Below are positions 41,311 through 52,689 of a stretch of DNA of 64,000 nt, piece by piece. The notes beneath the pieces are model-generated. The model made no database searches. It was not told the DNA's origin and saw only the letters and a list, made by a program, of their open reading frames with translations. The stretch comes from Petrolisthes cinctipes (Eukaryota; Arthropoda; Malacostraca; Decapoda; Porcellanidae): contig JAWQEG010004702.1 in NCBI GenBank assembly GCA_033782935.1, forward strand, positions 1-64,000, written 5' to 3'. Position numbers and translations under genes: made by a program. Within the stretch, counting starts at the first letter, position 1. Each line of letters starts with the position of its first letter.

Positions 41311-41439
41311 TACCCTCAATTATCATATGTATGTATGTTTATGCATTTAAAAAAATAATGTATGAAATCATTAGAAAAAATGTAGTTAGGGCGCCCTGTG
41401 TTGTTCAGCCAATCAGGTGCCGGCTTTTAAGTGACTAAC
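41311..41439. other. Unassigned spacer
   Basis: Nothing recognised. Confidence 0.5.
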
Positions 41440-42245
41440 CCCCCCAAAAAAAAAAATAAAAATAAAATAAATATAAAAAAAAAGAAGCATAGTTTATCAC
41501 ACACAAAAAAGTTAATCACCAAAAAAAACAATTATAATAATAATGATAATAATAATAAGCATAGTTTATCACACACACAAATGAAAAGGATTGTTTACCA
41601 CAAAAAAAAAAAATAATAATAATAATAATAAGCATAGTTTATCACACACACAAAAAAGCATAGTTAAAAAAAATTAATAATAATAATAATAATAATAATT
41701 ATAAGCCTAGTTTATCACACACACCCAAAAAAAGTATAGTTTATCACACACACAAAAAAAGAAACAGTTTATCACCAAAAAAAAAGAAAAAAGAAGCATA
41801 GTTTATATAAAAAAAGAAAGAAACATAATTTATCACCAAAAGGAAAAAGAAGAAGCATAGTTTATCACAAAAAAAAAAATAATAATAGGCATCGTTTATC
41901 ACAAAAAAAGAAGCATAGTTTATCACCAACAAAAAAAAAAAAAAAAAAAAAAAAAACACACACAAGCAGAGTTTATCACAAAAAAAAAAAAGTATAGCTT
42001 ATCACAAAAATGAAATAAAAAAAGCATAGTTTATCACCAAAAGAAAAAAGAAGTATAGTTTATTACCATAAGAAATAATAAACAGTATCACACACACAAA
42101 AAAACCCAGTTTATCACAAAAAGAAAGAAAGAAACAGTTTATCACAAAAAAAATATATATATAAAACGATACAGTTTATCATAAAAAAAAATAAAAAATA
42201 AATTATAGTTTATCACCAAAAAAATAAACAGAATCATAGTTTTTC
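41440..42245. repeat. A-rich minisatellite with GCATAGTTTATCAC core
   Basis: About twenty units of 25-45 bp, each with AGCATAGTTTATCAC then CA and A runs, and some AAT insertions. The core is well conserved against the drifting A runs. Phe/Tyr-rich minus-strand frames are artefacts. Confidence 0.85.
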
Positions 42246-42560
42246 AGGTGACAGTAGTAAACACAGAAAATGTGTTGTAACGTAAGTAGACTTCCTGTAC
42301 TTTACCACGGTTAGGTCCCGGTAGTTTGCCCAGGTTAGGTCCCAGTAGTCTGATGTGGTTAGGTTAGGTTAGGTCAGGCTAATGTCAAAATACCCCATCT
42401 GAATATGCCCTATCTTGGAAATGGGGCATTTGTGGAGGAAATGCCATAGAAGAAAATAGTCTTAAAATTGTCTAAATAAGTGGGTAATGAAGGTAGAAAA
42501 CCCATATGCAATAACGGTAATTCTTTCAATATTTACTGGCTAGGTCAGGTTAGGTCAGAT
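42246..42560. mobile_element. Truncated copy of 8-bp-TSD TIR family M
   Basis: Shares GGTTAGGTCCCGGTAGTTTG, the GCCCTATCTTGGAAATGGGG segment and the terminal AACGGTAATTCTTTCAATAT with the complete copies at 51503 and 62299. The outer left TIR is missing. Confidence 0.7.
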
Positions 42561-42833
42561 TAATTTCCAAAATATGTTTGTAAAATGGGGCACATCTCTA
42601 AAACGGGGCATCTCCCAGAGAAACACCATAGATGAAAAGTGTGTTAGAATGGTTCAAAATAGTGGTTAATGATACTAAAATATACAATATAGTGAATGAA
42701 CTACTTCTATACTTTTACCGAATATAATAATAATAATAATAATAATAATATATTACCTTTCATTATCTTCTTCCATGACCTGGTTAGCACCTGACCAATT
42801 CTGTTGTCATTACATTAGGTTAGGTTAGGTTTA

Positions 42834-42875
<42 letters not shown>

Positions 42876-43079
42876 CATAATAATAATAATGATAATAATA
42901 ATAATAATAATAAAATACCATTGAAGAAAAGTGTCTTAGAATGTTATAAATTAGCGAGAAAAAAAAGGTAAAAACTTTGTATTAAAAAACAGTAATAGAA
43001 CAGATTAAAATAATAATAATAATAATAACATATACATACATACATAGTCTATTTTAACTGATTTACATACCAAAAAAAT

Positions 43080-43113
<34 letters not shown>

Positions 43114-43130
43114 CCAATAAAATAATGGGT
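42561..43130. repeat. AAT and GA microsatellites with TTAGG-like remnants
   Basis: AAT runs at 42725-42752, 42840-42912 and 43009-43028; a (GA)n run at 43084-43110; GGTTAGGTTAGGT at about 42816. Partial matches to family M are also present. No gene. Confidence 0.75.
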
Positions 43131-43132
43131 AC

Positions 43133-43650
43133 GGTATCTATTGAAAGAATTAATGTTTTGTAGCAGTGTTGCCAGATCCGGCTAGGTCCCAAAAGTTTGC
43201 CCCGGTCATTTCCTGTTCTTTACCACGGTTATTTCCCAGTAGTTTGCCCATGTTAGGTCCCGGTAGTTTGCCCAGGTTAGGTTAGGTTAGGTTAGGTCAG
43301 GTCGGATTAGGTCAGGTCAGGTTTGGTTAGGTCAGGTCAGGTTTGGTTAGGTTAGGTCAGGTAAGGTAAGGTCAGGTTAGGTAAGGTCAGGTTAGGTCAG
43401 GTCGGATTAGGTCAGGTCAGGTTTGGTTAGGTCAGGTCAGGTTAGGTAAGGTCAGGTTAGGTAAGGTCAGGTCAGGTTAGGTAAGGTCAGGTTAGGTCAG
43501 GTCAGGTTAGGTCAGGTTAGGTCAGGTTAGGTAAGGTCAGGTTAGGTAAGGTCAGGTCAGGTAAGGTTAGGTCAGGTCAGGTTAGGTCAGGTCAGGTCAG
43601 GTTAGGTAAGGTCAGGTTAGGTCAGGTCAGGTTAGGTAAGGATATGAATT
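43133..43650. mobile_element. Family M remnant with expanded TTAGG-like array
   Basis: Starts GGTATCTATTGAAAGAATTA and CAGTGTTGCCAGATCCGGCT as in the complete copies, then enters the GGTTAGGTCCCGGTAG segment. From 43274 to 43640 it is an uninterrupted array of GGTTAGGT, GGTCAGGT, GGTAAGGT and GGATTAGGT units. No right TIR is seen. Confidence 0.75.
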
Positions 43651-43894
43651 GGTTGGCTCTATCTTTGTTTCAATTATTAATGAGTTTGAAATATAGTTGA
43701 ATGGTGGTAAGTTGTATAAAGCAAATATAAGAACCTAAGAAGTATAAGACTGACTCTGGAGAAAAAAGTGTCTACAGCAACAAGAAGTGGACTAAAACAA
43801 AGGAAGAAGTTACCATCCCAGGATCAGCTGATTAATGAAACATGACTGAAGGAGGAAGGGGATAACAGATATAAACAAGTAGAGGAGGAAGCTC
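43651..43894. other. Unassigned; possibly 5' leader of the CR1-like element
   Basis: Purine-rich with scattered stops. It sits just upstream of the PHD-like ORF1. Confidence 0.4.
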
Positions 43895-44675
43895 AAGGTT
43901 TGTCCAGACTGCAACAACTCTGATGCTGCATTTTGGTGTGGTCTTTGTGAATTCTGGCATCATATTAAGTGTGAAGGAGTATCAAGGGAAGTACTGTATA
44001 TATAAATTTTTAAACAGGAGTGATGCTAGTAAACTACACTGGTATTACAATAAGTGTGATAATGTTGCTGTCAAGGTCCTGAGTCACATTTACAAAGCTG
44101 GAAAAGAGACAAGATGTAGTGGAAACAAAAATGAAAAACCTAGAAAAGGAGACAACTGCCAAGCTTCTTGTTTTTGAGAATGAGATAGCAGTAGTAAAGG
44201 GCAGAATTAGCACAGAAATGGATGAAGTGAAAGAGAAATTGGAAGTACAAAAAGTGTTGGAACTAGGAAAGTTGGATAAGTTTCAAGAGGTTCAGAAGGA
44301 TATTAATGATATAAAAGGTAAGTTACTTGAAGAAGTTAAGGAGAAAGTTTGCATTGAGGTGAAGAATGATTTAGTATAATCCTGCAAAGATGTTGTGAAG
44401 GAGGAGACCCAAAATATTTGCAACTCACATAGTGCTACAAAAGTAAGCAAAAGTGTGATTGCAGAGGAGACAGTGGAACAAGTGAAGGATATGTTACACA
44501 GAGAGAATAATATAGTACTGCACAGAATGCCGGAAGAAATGATAAGTGGATTTAACATGGAGGAGAGAGAAGACAAGATGAGACATGATAAACTAATGTT
44601 TAAAGAGATTTGTGGAGAGCTGAACCTAAATTGTTTTGATAGTGAAGATGAGGATCATGAGAAACTTGTATAAAC
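43895..44675 (+). pseudogene. CR1-like ORF1: PHD-like finger and coiled coil (frameshifted)
   Basis: At 43901 a frame encodes Cys-X2-Cys...Cys-X2-Cys...His-His-X2-Lys-Cys, ending in a Trp-Tyr-X3-Lys-Cys segment after a frame change near 44000. This is a PHD-type zinc finger with one expected Cys replaced by Tyr. A long Glu/Lys/Val coiled-coil region follows in a third frame (44119-44379), and after TAA a further segment runs at 44395-44673. ORF1 proteins of CR1-type elements commonly have such a finger and coil. Non-functional. Confidence 0.65.
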
Positions 44676-45184
44676 TAAAGAATGTTAAGGAACTTTTATT
44701 CAGGAATGTGTCAGTGTATCATGATGTGACGAGAGAGGAACGGGAATAAGAAAAGGAACTAAGGAAACAGGCCAAAGAGAAGAGTGAGGAGGAGAAGGAT
44801 GTGGTAAGAGGGAAACCATGGAAGCGGTATCTACTGTGTGTAAAGAGAAACCAAGAGGAAAATATCCAGTAAAGATGAGGCAGAATGGAGAAAAGATTAA
44901 GTCTCAAAATAAGATACATGTGATGTTTAGTAATGTTGATACTTTTACATGTGACAACTTGAGGTAAGAATAGGAAATATGAGAGTGAAACCCCATGTGA
45001 TAATAATACTGGAGGTGAAGCCAAAGAACTATAGATATGAAAAGAGTATTGTAGAGTTTAATATCAAGGGATACAAATTATTAGGAAAAAATATATCTGA
45101 AGAAAGCTGTGGGAGAGGTTTGTTGATGTATGTGAAACATGGGGTGTCCTATAGTATTGAGGAAGGTGGTGATTTATGTGAATA

Positions 45185-45656
45185 CAGGCAATTCTCATTT
45201 TACACTGGCATTATGTATGTGAAATAGTGTGTGTGTAATGAATGTATGTACTGTATACACTTATTGTACACTATATTACACACCCAATATACAAGTGTAC
45301 TATACAATGAGGGTTTTCTGTACACAGTTTCATTACACACATTATATTACACACCCAATATACAAGTGTACTGTACAATGAGGGTTTTCTGTACACAGTT
45401 TCATTACACACATTACATTACATATCCAATATACAAGTGTACTGTACAATGAGGGTTTTCTGTACACAGTTTCATTACACACCCAATATACAAGTGTACT
45501 GTACAATGAGGGTTTTCTGTACACAGTTTCATTACACACATTACATTACACACCCAATATACAAGTGTACTGTACAATGAGGGTTTTCTGTACACAGTTT
45601 CATTACACACACTACATTACACACCCAATATACAAGTGTAAAATGAGAATTGTCTG
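45185..45656. mobile_element. MITE family B with 71-bp internal tandem repeat (472 bp)
   Basis: TIRs CAGGCAATTCTCATTTTACA and its complement, with TA at 45183-45184 and 45657-45658. Inside are about five and a half 71-bp units (one shortened to 57) containing CAATATACAAGTGTACTGTA. The 202-bp relative at 15936 has a single unit in the opposite orientation. Confidence 0.87.
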
Positions 45657-45944
45657 TATATAAAAGTTAATATAAAAGGTACAGAGGACTTATTGCTAAC
45701 AGCTGTATACAGGAATCCAAATAGCACCACTGAGAATAACAACAGGTTATTGGATCTACAACAAGAAATAGGTGAACAAAGAACGAAACACAAAATAGAT
45801 ATAGGAGATTTTAATTTGCCTAACATAAACTGGACAACAGGTACAGCATCCAGCGGAGACCAATACAGTCAGAGTTTTATAGAAAAAATAAGAGATTGTT
45901 TCTTTGTGCAACATAACAAGATGTAGAGGGAGTGAAAAGTGGAT

Positions 45945-46132
45945 TTTTTTTTTTTTTTTTTTCTATACCTCAACCTCGGGGCTGTAGGGTGTCAGTAGCC
46001 CGTGACTCTTGTGAGGCCCCGAGATTATTGGGTGTCACACTAGATGAGACAATGGAGCTTCATGGTGGTGATGTAGGTACCGTAGCTTCTCTTCTGTCCC
46101 ACTAGATGACCCACACCTTATTTATACACGTC
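45945..46132 (-). mobile_element. SINE-like repeat S2
   Basis: Same element as 14816-14996, with a run of more than 20 T at its left edge (poly(A) on the minus strand). It lies in the CR1-like endonuclease. No clear target duplication was found. Confidence 0.65.
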
Positions 46133-46918
46133 ACTTGTGTTTACTGACGATGACGTAAGAGTAGAGGGGATTGAAGTAGACAGCCCCCTCGGAAAAAGTG
46201 ATCATGCCTGCATAACTTTTCATTGTGATATAGAACCACAGATAAGGAAGACAAAGAAAAAGGTGTATTTATATGAAAGAGGAAATTATTTAGAAATGAA
46301 GGAGAAACTAAATATAGACTGGAAAGACCACTTGAATACTGAAGACATCGATGACATGTGGAATAGATTTATAACTAAATTGTAGGAAGTTATCAGTGAT
46401 TGTATACCATGCAGAATGTTTAAGGAAAGGGAATCAAGGAAAACCTTAAACAGTGAATTTACCCATGAATAGGAAACTGAGGGCAAAGATTAAGAAAAAG
46501 CAAAGGAACGATTGAGGAAAATGGCAGAAAGAAATAACAGACAGTGGGAATAGGGAATATCAGAGAGTGCAATGTTGAGTACAGACATTTAAATAACCAA
46601 GTAAGGAAAGAAACTAGGAGAGAAGTTAAAGCAAAGGAACAAACAATACCACAAAATGTAAAAAGCAATCCAAAGATATTCTGGAAGTACGTTAACTCTA
46701 AGACGAAGACAGTATCTGGGATCACAGAATTATATATGGGAGGTGACAAAAATAACAACACAACGAGTGACAAGGAGAAGGCACAAGAGTTAGCACAGTT
46801 TTTTTTCATCAGTATTTATGAACGAACCGCAAGGAGCTGTGCCAGAATTGAAAGTGAGACAAGAAAAACCATTGTCAATTATGGAAATATCAAGGGAAGA
46901 TAATATATAATAATAATT

Positions 46919-47168
46919 GAGGCGTCTATTTGCATAACGGGATAAACTCCACCTCTGGTGAAATTGAGTTAGCACTGTCTTCCCCCCCTAGTAAACATCT
47001 ACAATTTACGTGGTGAAGTCCATATCCCCTTTAGGAGTTTCTAATAAGGCTTAAAATGAAGTATAAATAGAGAGATTATAACCTTTTGTACACAGATGTT
47101 AAACTTTAAACCCATTTTCCTCAAAACTTGAATTGTGTCGCTTATCTCGTTATGTAAATAGACGCCTC
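46919..47168. mobile_element. About 250-bp TIR element in CR1-like RT
   Basis: The left end GAGGCGTCTATTTGCATAAC and the right end are complementary over about 27 bp with few mismatches. RT coding resumes just after. The target duplication is unclear. Confidence 0.7.
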
Positions 47169-47395
47169 GTATACTGAAAACACTGAAAAAGTTAAAGCGT
47201 AATAAATCCCCCTGACCAGACACACTCCACCTAAGAGTTATATTGGAAGTTGCTGAGGTGCTGGTGGAACCACTGTGGATTATTTTTAACAACTCTTTGG
47301 AAAGATATCAAGTTCCCCAGGAGTGGAAAACAGCAAATATTACTGCAATATTTAAAAAGGGGAGATATAAGAGTGACCCCAGTAACTACAGACCA

Positions 47396-47524
47396 CAACC
47401 ACACTCACCAACAACACAACATACACACTCTGAGGGCACTGTGGGAAAGCCCGGTTCAGGCCATGACCTTCCTCAGGAGCTCAGGGGGGCTGCTCGGCCA
47501 GACACCTTGAGGAACTTCAACAAC
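47396..47524 (+). mobile_element. 5'-truncated tail of the 2A-type non-LTR, 12-bp TSD
   Basis: Identical in layout to the last about 125 bp of 32530-32667, ending in a CAACAAC tail. Flanked by AACTACAGACCA at 47384-47395 and 47525-47536. CR1-like RT coding continues on both sides. Confidence 0.88.
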
Positions 47525-47719
47525 AACTACAGACCAGTATCATAAAGCACATGTCAGGTAACAACTTGTTCAGCAAAAAACAGTATGGTTTCTTACCAGG
47601 GAGGTCAACAGTATTGCAGCTGATATAAGTATTGATAAGTGGACTGAGTCTATAGATAGAGGATGGGTAGTGGATGTGGCTTATTGTGATCTAAGGAAAG
47701 CATTTGATACAGTCCCCCA

Positions 47720-47976
47720 CAGTTAATTCTCATTTTACACTTGTATATTGGGTGTGTAATGAAACTGTGTCCAAAAAACCCTCATTGCACAGTACACTTG
47801 TATATTGGATGTGTAATGTAGTGTGTGTAATGAAACTGTGTACAGAAAACCCTCATTGTACAGTACACTGGTATTATGGGTGTTTAATATAGTGTACAAT
47901 AAGTGTTTACAGTACATACATTCATTACACACACTATTTCACATACATCATCCCAGTGTAAAATGAGAATTAACTG
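47720..47976. mobile_element. MITE family B, 257 bp
   Basis: TIRs CAGTTAATTCTCATTTTACA and its complement. The interior carries one and a half of the repeated unit. There is no TA on either side. It sits at the join between two CR1-like pieces, so it may mark a recombination point. Confidence 0.78.
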
Positions 47977-48977
47977 AACTTGCCAATGAACAGGAAGCTA
48001 TGGAACAAGATAAAGAGGAAGCAAAGATTATGGGAACAAATGAACAAACTTGAAAATTCTGAAAACTATATGGAGAAGAGTCAGTATGCTGAAATCAGTA
48101 AAGAATATAGGAGAGTAGAGTTAACAATCAGGTGAAAAGAGAAACAAGAAAAGCAGTGAAGAACAAGGAACTGGAAGTTGCTACACTTGTAAAAGAAAAC
48201 CCGAAGGTTTTTTGGAAATATGTTCAGTCAAAAATGAACACCAAAGGCATGATATCAGAATTGTATACAGACCACAATAAGGCAGAGACCACAGTAAGTG
48301 ACAGAGAAAAAGCAAAGGTTCTCTCTAGACAATTTGCCAATGTGTTTGTCACTGAATCTGATGGAGACTCTCCAAGGGGAAGAGTGCAGGTAGTACCACC
48401 TCTGCAAAGTCTTAACATTACCAAGGAGAAAATTCAGAAGGTAATACAGAAATTGAAGAAGGATAAATCACCAGGACCAGATGGGATACACCCAAGGATA
48501 GTGAAGGAGATAATGAAGGAGATCTTAGAGCCACTGGTTATTTTCTTTGAATGCTCGTTCAGCACACAGCAATTGCCCACTGATTGGAAGATTGCAAATA
48601 TCACAGCAATATTTAAAAAAGGTGATAAAAGGGACCCGGGAAATGATAGACCTGTGAGTCTGACAAACATTATATGTAAATGTATGGAGACACTAATTAG
48701 AGAGGAAATGATGGCTCACTTGAGGAAATACAACTTGCTCAGTGATAAACAGTACGGCTTTATACCAGGGAGATCTACTGTATTACAACTTATAAAGGTG
48801 TTGGATGAGTGGACGAAGGCTTTAGATCAAGGGAATTCTGTACATGTAATTTATTGTGATTTTATGAAGGCTTTTGATAGAGTTCCACATAAAAGGTTAT
48901 TGGAAAAGATCTCCTGCTGTGGTATAGAAGGCAATTATTTGGACTGGATTAAGGCATTCTTAGGTAATAGAAATCAA
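47977..48977 (+). pseudogene. Second CR1-like ORF2, 5' part (RT N-terminal half)
   Basis: A different copy from the one ending at 47715. The frame from 48132 covers the pre-RT region and RT, with Ser-Pro-Gly-Pro-Asp-Gly near 48471, Phe-Ile-Pro-Gly-Arg-Ser near 48759 and Lys-Ala-Phe-Asp-Arg-Val near 48868. At 48978 it runs into an inserted non-LTR tail. The rest of the RT resumes at 50581. Confidence 0.82.
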
Positions 48978-50580
48978 AGAGCCCAACATGGAGTAGCTCA
49001 TCAGTCTAGAATAGGTGCTGTGGAAATGAGTTACTTGAGAGGAACATGTGGACTTACTAGGTGGGATGGAGAAAGTAATGAGTGTGTATATGAGAGGTGT
49101 GGTATGAGTGAGAAGGCAATTGGCATTGAGTGTGGAGTGGTTGAGAGAGTGAAACGTAATACATTGAGATGGTTTGGACATGTACAGTGGGATCTCGCAT
49201 CTAGTGAGTAATTGGTGCCAAAAAAACGGCGCTAGATGTGAATTCGCTAGATGCGAATACATAAACTAATGAGGAAAATTATAATAGGTGAGGTGAAAAT
49301 TGCCGATCTTCATTTTATTTACTTTATTTTCGCGTATAACATTTTAATTTCCATTTAAATAAACACAAAGTGATGCACAATATATAACAAAGAAAAAATT
49401 ATGAGTGGTATTGTAATTTGAGTGATAAAGTGTGTAAGTGTGACGAATGTCCATTTGGTGGAGGGATGGACGGACTGGCAGCCACCTCCTCACTCAAGCA
49501 ACCTCTCCCTTCCCCTCCCCTCCTCCCTTGTCCATGTTACCACCACCACCCTCGCCCTCCTCACCACTGTTCACGCTCTCTCGCCTGCCAAATGGGAATT
49601 TTTTTTTTTTTTTTATTATCTATATTTTATATACTTTTGTCTATGATATCGCATAATTTTCATTATGTTGTACACAAAGTGATACACAACATGAATTCAA
49701 GAAGAAATAATTAAATACAGGATTCACTATTTACTCGTGAGTAATGAATGAAGTGACGAACTGCTGGTATCTGAGGCGAAGGGACAGGCTAGTGCAGCGT
49801 GCCACAGCCTCCCTCCTCACTTGTCTCCCGCTCACCACCACTCTCTCCCGCCTCTCTTCATGCTTGAATTAATTTTGTAATTCTTTCATCTGCATTCTCC
49901 TCCTCACGCTTAAGGTCGGAGCGGGTCAAGAGAGGTCTCGCACGTGCTCGACAAAGACGGAGACTGAGTTTTTAAATTGGGGAAGGACTAGGAGTGGCCG
50001 ACTGGCCGCGTGGGTGGTGACGTGACGTCACACGATAAACAAAATACAGGTAGCCGCCGTGGCGGTAAATCTGCCGCCCTCGAAGTTATTATTATTATTT
50101 TTTAATTTTCTTACATATTTATTTCGCCAGATGGGAATTTTGTTCGCTAGAAACGAATATGGGTAGAGGTTGTATGGTGTCGCCAGATACGAATTCGCAA
50201 GTTGAGAACTCACTAGATGCGAGATCCCACTGTAGAGAGAATGTAAAGTGAGGAGTTTGTAAAGAAGGTCTATGGAAGTGAAGTTGTGGCATCTGGTGTG
50301 AGAGGCAGACCTCCGGTTAGATGGCAGAACAGAGTGGAAGAGTATGTAAAGGAGAGAAACATGAGGGGCAGAGGAGGGCATGAACAAGTAAGGAGGGAGT
50401 GTTGGAACAGAGTGGAAGAGTATGTAAAGGAGAGAAACGTGAGAAGCAGAGTAGGGCTTGAACAAGTAAGGAGGGAGTGTTGGAACAGAGAGAACTGGAG
50501 GCACTTCTGCCGTGGCCACCCCCTTGGGGGAAGTTCATGGAGGCAACGAGGCATCAGAGCTATAGATAGATACATAGAAT
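48978..50580 (+). mobile_element. LRWFGHV-type non-LTR 3' fragment, split by TIR element K
   Basis: 48978-49182 encodes the end of another non-LTR ORF (Leu-Arg-Gly...Leu-Arg-Trp-Phe-Gly-His-Val). 50235-50570 continues it (Glu-Arg-Met, then Gly-Arg-Pro-Pro-Val-Arg-Trp and a duplicated Arg-Val-Glu-Glu-Tyr-Val segment) and ends in an ATAGATAGATA tail. Removing element K and one TA rejoins His-Val to Glu-Arg-Met exactly. Confidence 0.82.
49185..50232. mobile_element. TIR element family K, 1048 bp, TA target
   Basis: Ends CAGTGGGATCTCGCATCTAG and its complement, with TA at 49183-49184 and 50233-50234. Subterminal GCTAGATGCGAAT-type repeats occur. No transposase frame is seen. A second copy starts at 63565 in the right arm and leaves the window. 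Confidence 0.88.
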
Positions 50581-51494
50581 AGTGAATGGAGAGGCTATGG
50601 AATGGAGTGATGTGGTCAGTGGGGTACCTCAGGGCTCAGTCTTGGGACCATTACTATTTGTTGTTTATATCAATGACCTGCCTAGTTGTGTTGTGATGGA
50701 AACAAAAGTGATATATATTTGTATGCTGATGACACTAAAATTTTTAGAACTATGGCAAATGATGATGACCATATAAAACTCCAAGAAGATTTAGAAGATA
50801 TGAAACATTGGACAGAAAAATGGTTATTGAGTTTTTATTCAGATAAGACGAGGTAAATGAGAATTGGTGGATCTGAAGAGAGAGAGAGAGAGAGAGTATC
50901 ATCTTGAAAATGTAATAGAAAGGTCAAGAGCTGAAAAGGATATTGGAGTAATTATTGACGACATATTGAAATTTTCAGAAAATCTCTCAGAGAAAATAAA
51001 CAAAGGTAACAAGATTGTTGGCATTATAAGAAGAACTTTCACCAGCTTAAATGCAGAAATGTTTAAATATCTTTTCATTGCTCTTCTCCGCCCTCATCTG
51101 GAATACGCAAATCAGGTGTGGAATCCCTATCTTTTTAAGGACATTGAGGCAGTTGAAAATGTCCAAAGAAGAGCAACTAAACTCCTGCCCAATATGAAGA
51201 ACTTGTCATATGAGGAGAGGCTAAAAACATTTAATCTACCAACAGTCATATAGAAGATGGAGAGGCGACATGATTGAAACATTTAAATTTATCAATGGAC
51301 TGTATGACAAGGAATGCAGCGAGAAAGTTTTTCAAGAACGGGAAGAGAGTATTACACGAGGAAATTCTAGAAAATTATTTAAACCAAGATCTCGAATGAA
51401 CTTGAGGAAATACTCTTTTCTCTGCAGAGTAATAGATATGTGGAACTCTCTGCCAGAGTGGGTCATAAACCAGAAATCAGTGGTTTCATTTGAA
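50581..51494 (+). pseudogene. Second CR1-like ORF2, C-terminal part
   Basis: Picks up after the insertion with Ser-Gly-Val-Pro-Gln-Gly-Ser near 50620. The catalytic Ala-Asp-Asp region is near 50723 in a shifted frame. The post-RT domain follows (50864-51253 and 51270-51494, separated by a 1-2 bp deletion near 51245 relative to the right arm). A (GA)n run lies at 50876-50896. It ends where element M1 starts. Confidence 0.8.
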
Positions 51495-51502
51495 AAACAA
51501 TT

Positions 51503-51831
51503 GGTAAATATTGAAAGAATTACCGTTATTGTGTACGGGTTTTCTCCCTTCATTACCCACTTATTTAGAACATTCTAAGACTATTTTATTCTATGGCACT
51601 TCCTCCACAAATGCCCTATTTCCAAGATAGGGCATATTCAAATGGGGCATTTTGAAATTAGCCTGACCTTACCTGACCTAACCTAGACCACAGCAAACTA
51701 CCGGGACCTAACCTGGGCAAACTACCGGGAAATAACCGCGGTAAAGTACAGGAAATGACCGGGGCTAAATACGGGGATCTAGCCGGATCTGGCAACACTG
51801 CTACAAAACGGTAATTCTTCCAATAAATACC
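51503..51831. mobile_element. TIR element M1, 329 bp, 8-bp TSD (hAT-like)
   Basis: Ends GGTAAATATTGAAAGAATTA and a matching complement. Flanked by AAACAATT at 51495-51502 and 51832-51839. The interior contains GGGCAAACTACCGGGA and CTGACCTAACCT motifs. An orthologous copy lies in the right arm at 61971-62299. An 8-bp duplication is typical of hAT (and P) elements. Confidence 0.9.
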
Positions 51832-51969
51832 AAACAATTAGATAAGTTTTGGGACAATCAAGAACAAAAATACTTCTATAGGGCAAATGAGTAATAGGAA
51901 TGAAGTGGAGCTGAAAGTACAGGCTCACCAATAGAGCCTCTTCCAGAAGATCATCTGTAAGCATCTGTG

Positions 51970-52590
51970 TGGTTTGTTGGGAAGCTTACAAACCAATACC
52001 ACTGTGTTTATTGACCGTAAAATAATGAAGCCTTACAAGTGTGGTTGGTTGGGAAGCTTACAAACCAATAATACCACTGAGGAATTGACCCTAAATGGAC
52101 GTTGTATAGGGTCGTGTGGCTGGTTAGGAAGCTTACAAACCAATACGGTAAATATTGAATGAATTACCGTTATTGCGTACGGTTTTTCTACCTCCATTAC
52201 CCACTATTTTAGACCATTCTAAGACTATTTTCTTCTATGGCATTTTCTCCGCAAATGCCCCATTTACAAGATAGGGCATATTCAAATGGGGCATTTTGAA
52301 ATTAGCCTGACCTTACCTGACCTGACCTAACCTAACCTAGACCGCATCAGACTACCGGGACCTAACCTGGGCAAACTACTGGAACCTAACCTGGGCAAAC
52401 TACCGGTAAATAATCGTGATAAAATACAATAAATGACTGGGGCAAAATACTGGGACCCAGCCGGATCTGGCAACACTGCTGCAAAACGGTAATTCTTTCA
52501 ATAAATACCACCAATACCACTATGGAATCAACTCTAAAATAATGAAGCCTAATACAAGTGTGGTTGGTTGGGAAGCTTACAAACCAACAC
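51970..52590. repeat. About 70-bp tandem repeat around GGGAAGCTTACAAACCAATA
   Basis: Three to four units (51977, 52050, 52126 and 52570 onward) share TGGTTGGGAAGCTTACAAAC. The third unit is split by element M2. Confidence 0.8.
52147..52509. mobile_element. TIR element M2, 363 bp, 8-bp TSD, absent from right arm
   Basis: Same family as M1. Flanked by ACCAATAC at 52139-52146 and 52510-52517. The right arm has the unoccupied site (complement GTATTGGT) at 61656-61663. Confidence 0.9.
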
Positions 52591-52689
52591 ACCGAGTAGC
52601 CATCTTAGTTAGTATGACCACGAACTAAAAAATTCACACATTTACTCTTATAACAATAATTAAGGCGTTATGCAAGAAGATCCATAGTG

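Larger units (their letters stand above)
44979..47715 (+). pseudogene. CR1-like ORF2 interrupted by four insertions
   Basis: Endonuclease pieces are at 44979-45184, 45659-45926 (with an Ile-Gly-Asp-Phe-Asn box near 45799) and 46137-46385 (with a Gly-Lys-Ser-Asp-His box near 46192). RT pieces are at 46544-46903 and 47170-47383 (Trp-Lys-Thr-Ala-Asn-Ile), then 47537-47715, ending at a Lys-Ala-Phe-Asp-Thr-Val segment. Interruptions: a family B MITE, a SINE-like repeat, an inverted-repeat element and a non-LTR tail. Each was added separately; small frameshifts also occur. Confidence 0.8.

Noticed and set aside
41440..42245. Regular short repeats suggestive of a CRISPR array
   Set aside because: Spacers are just A and CA runs of variable length, the units are imperfect, and the genome is eukaryotic.
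43274..43640. Possible true chromosome end
   Set aside because: The array is degenerate, internal, and embedded in a TIR element with unique sequence on both sides.
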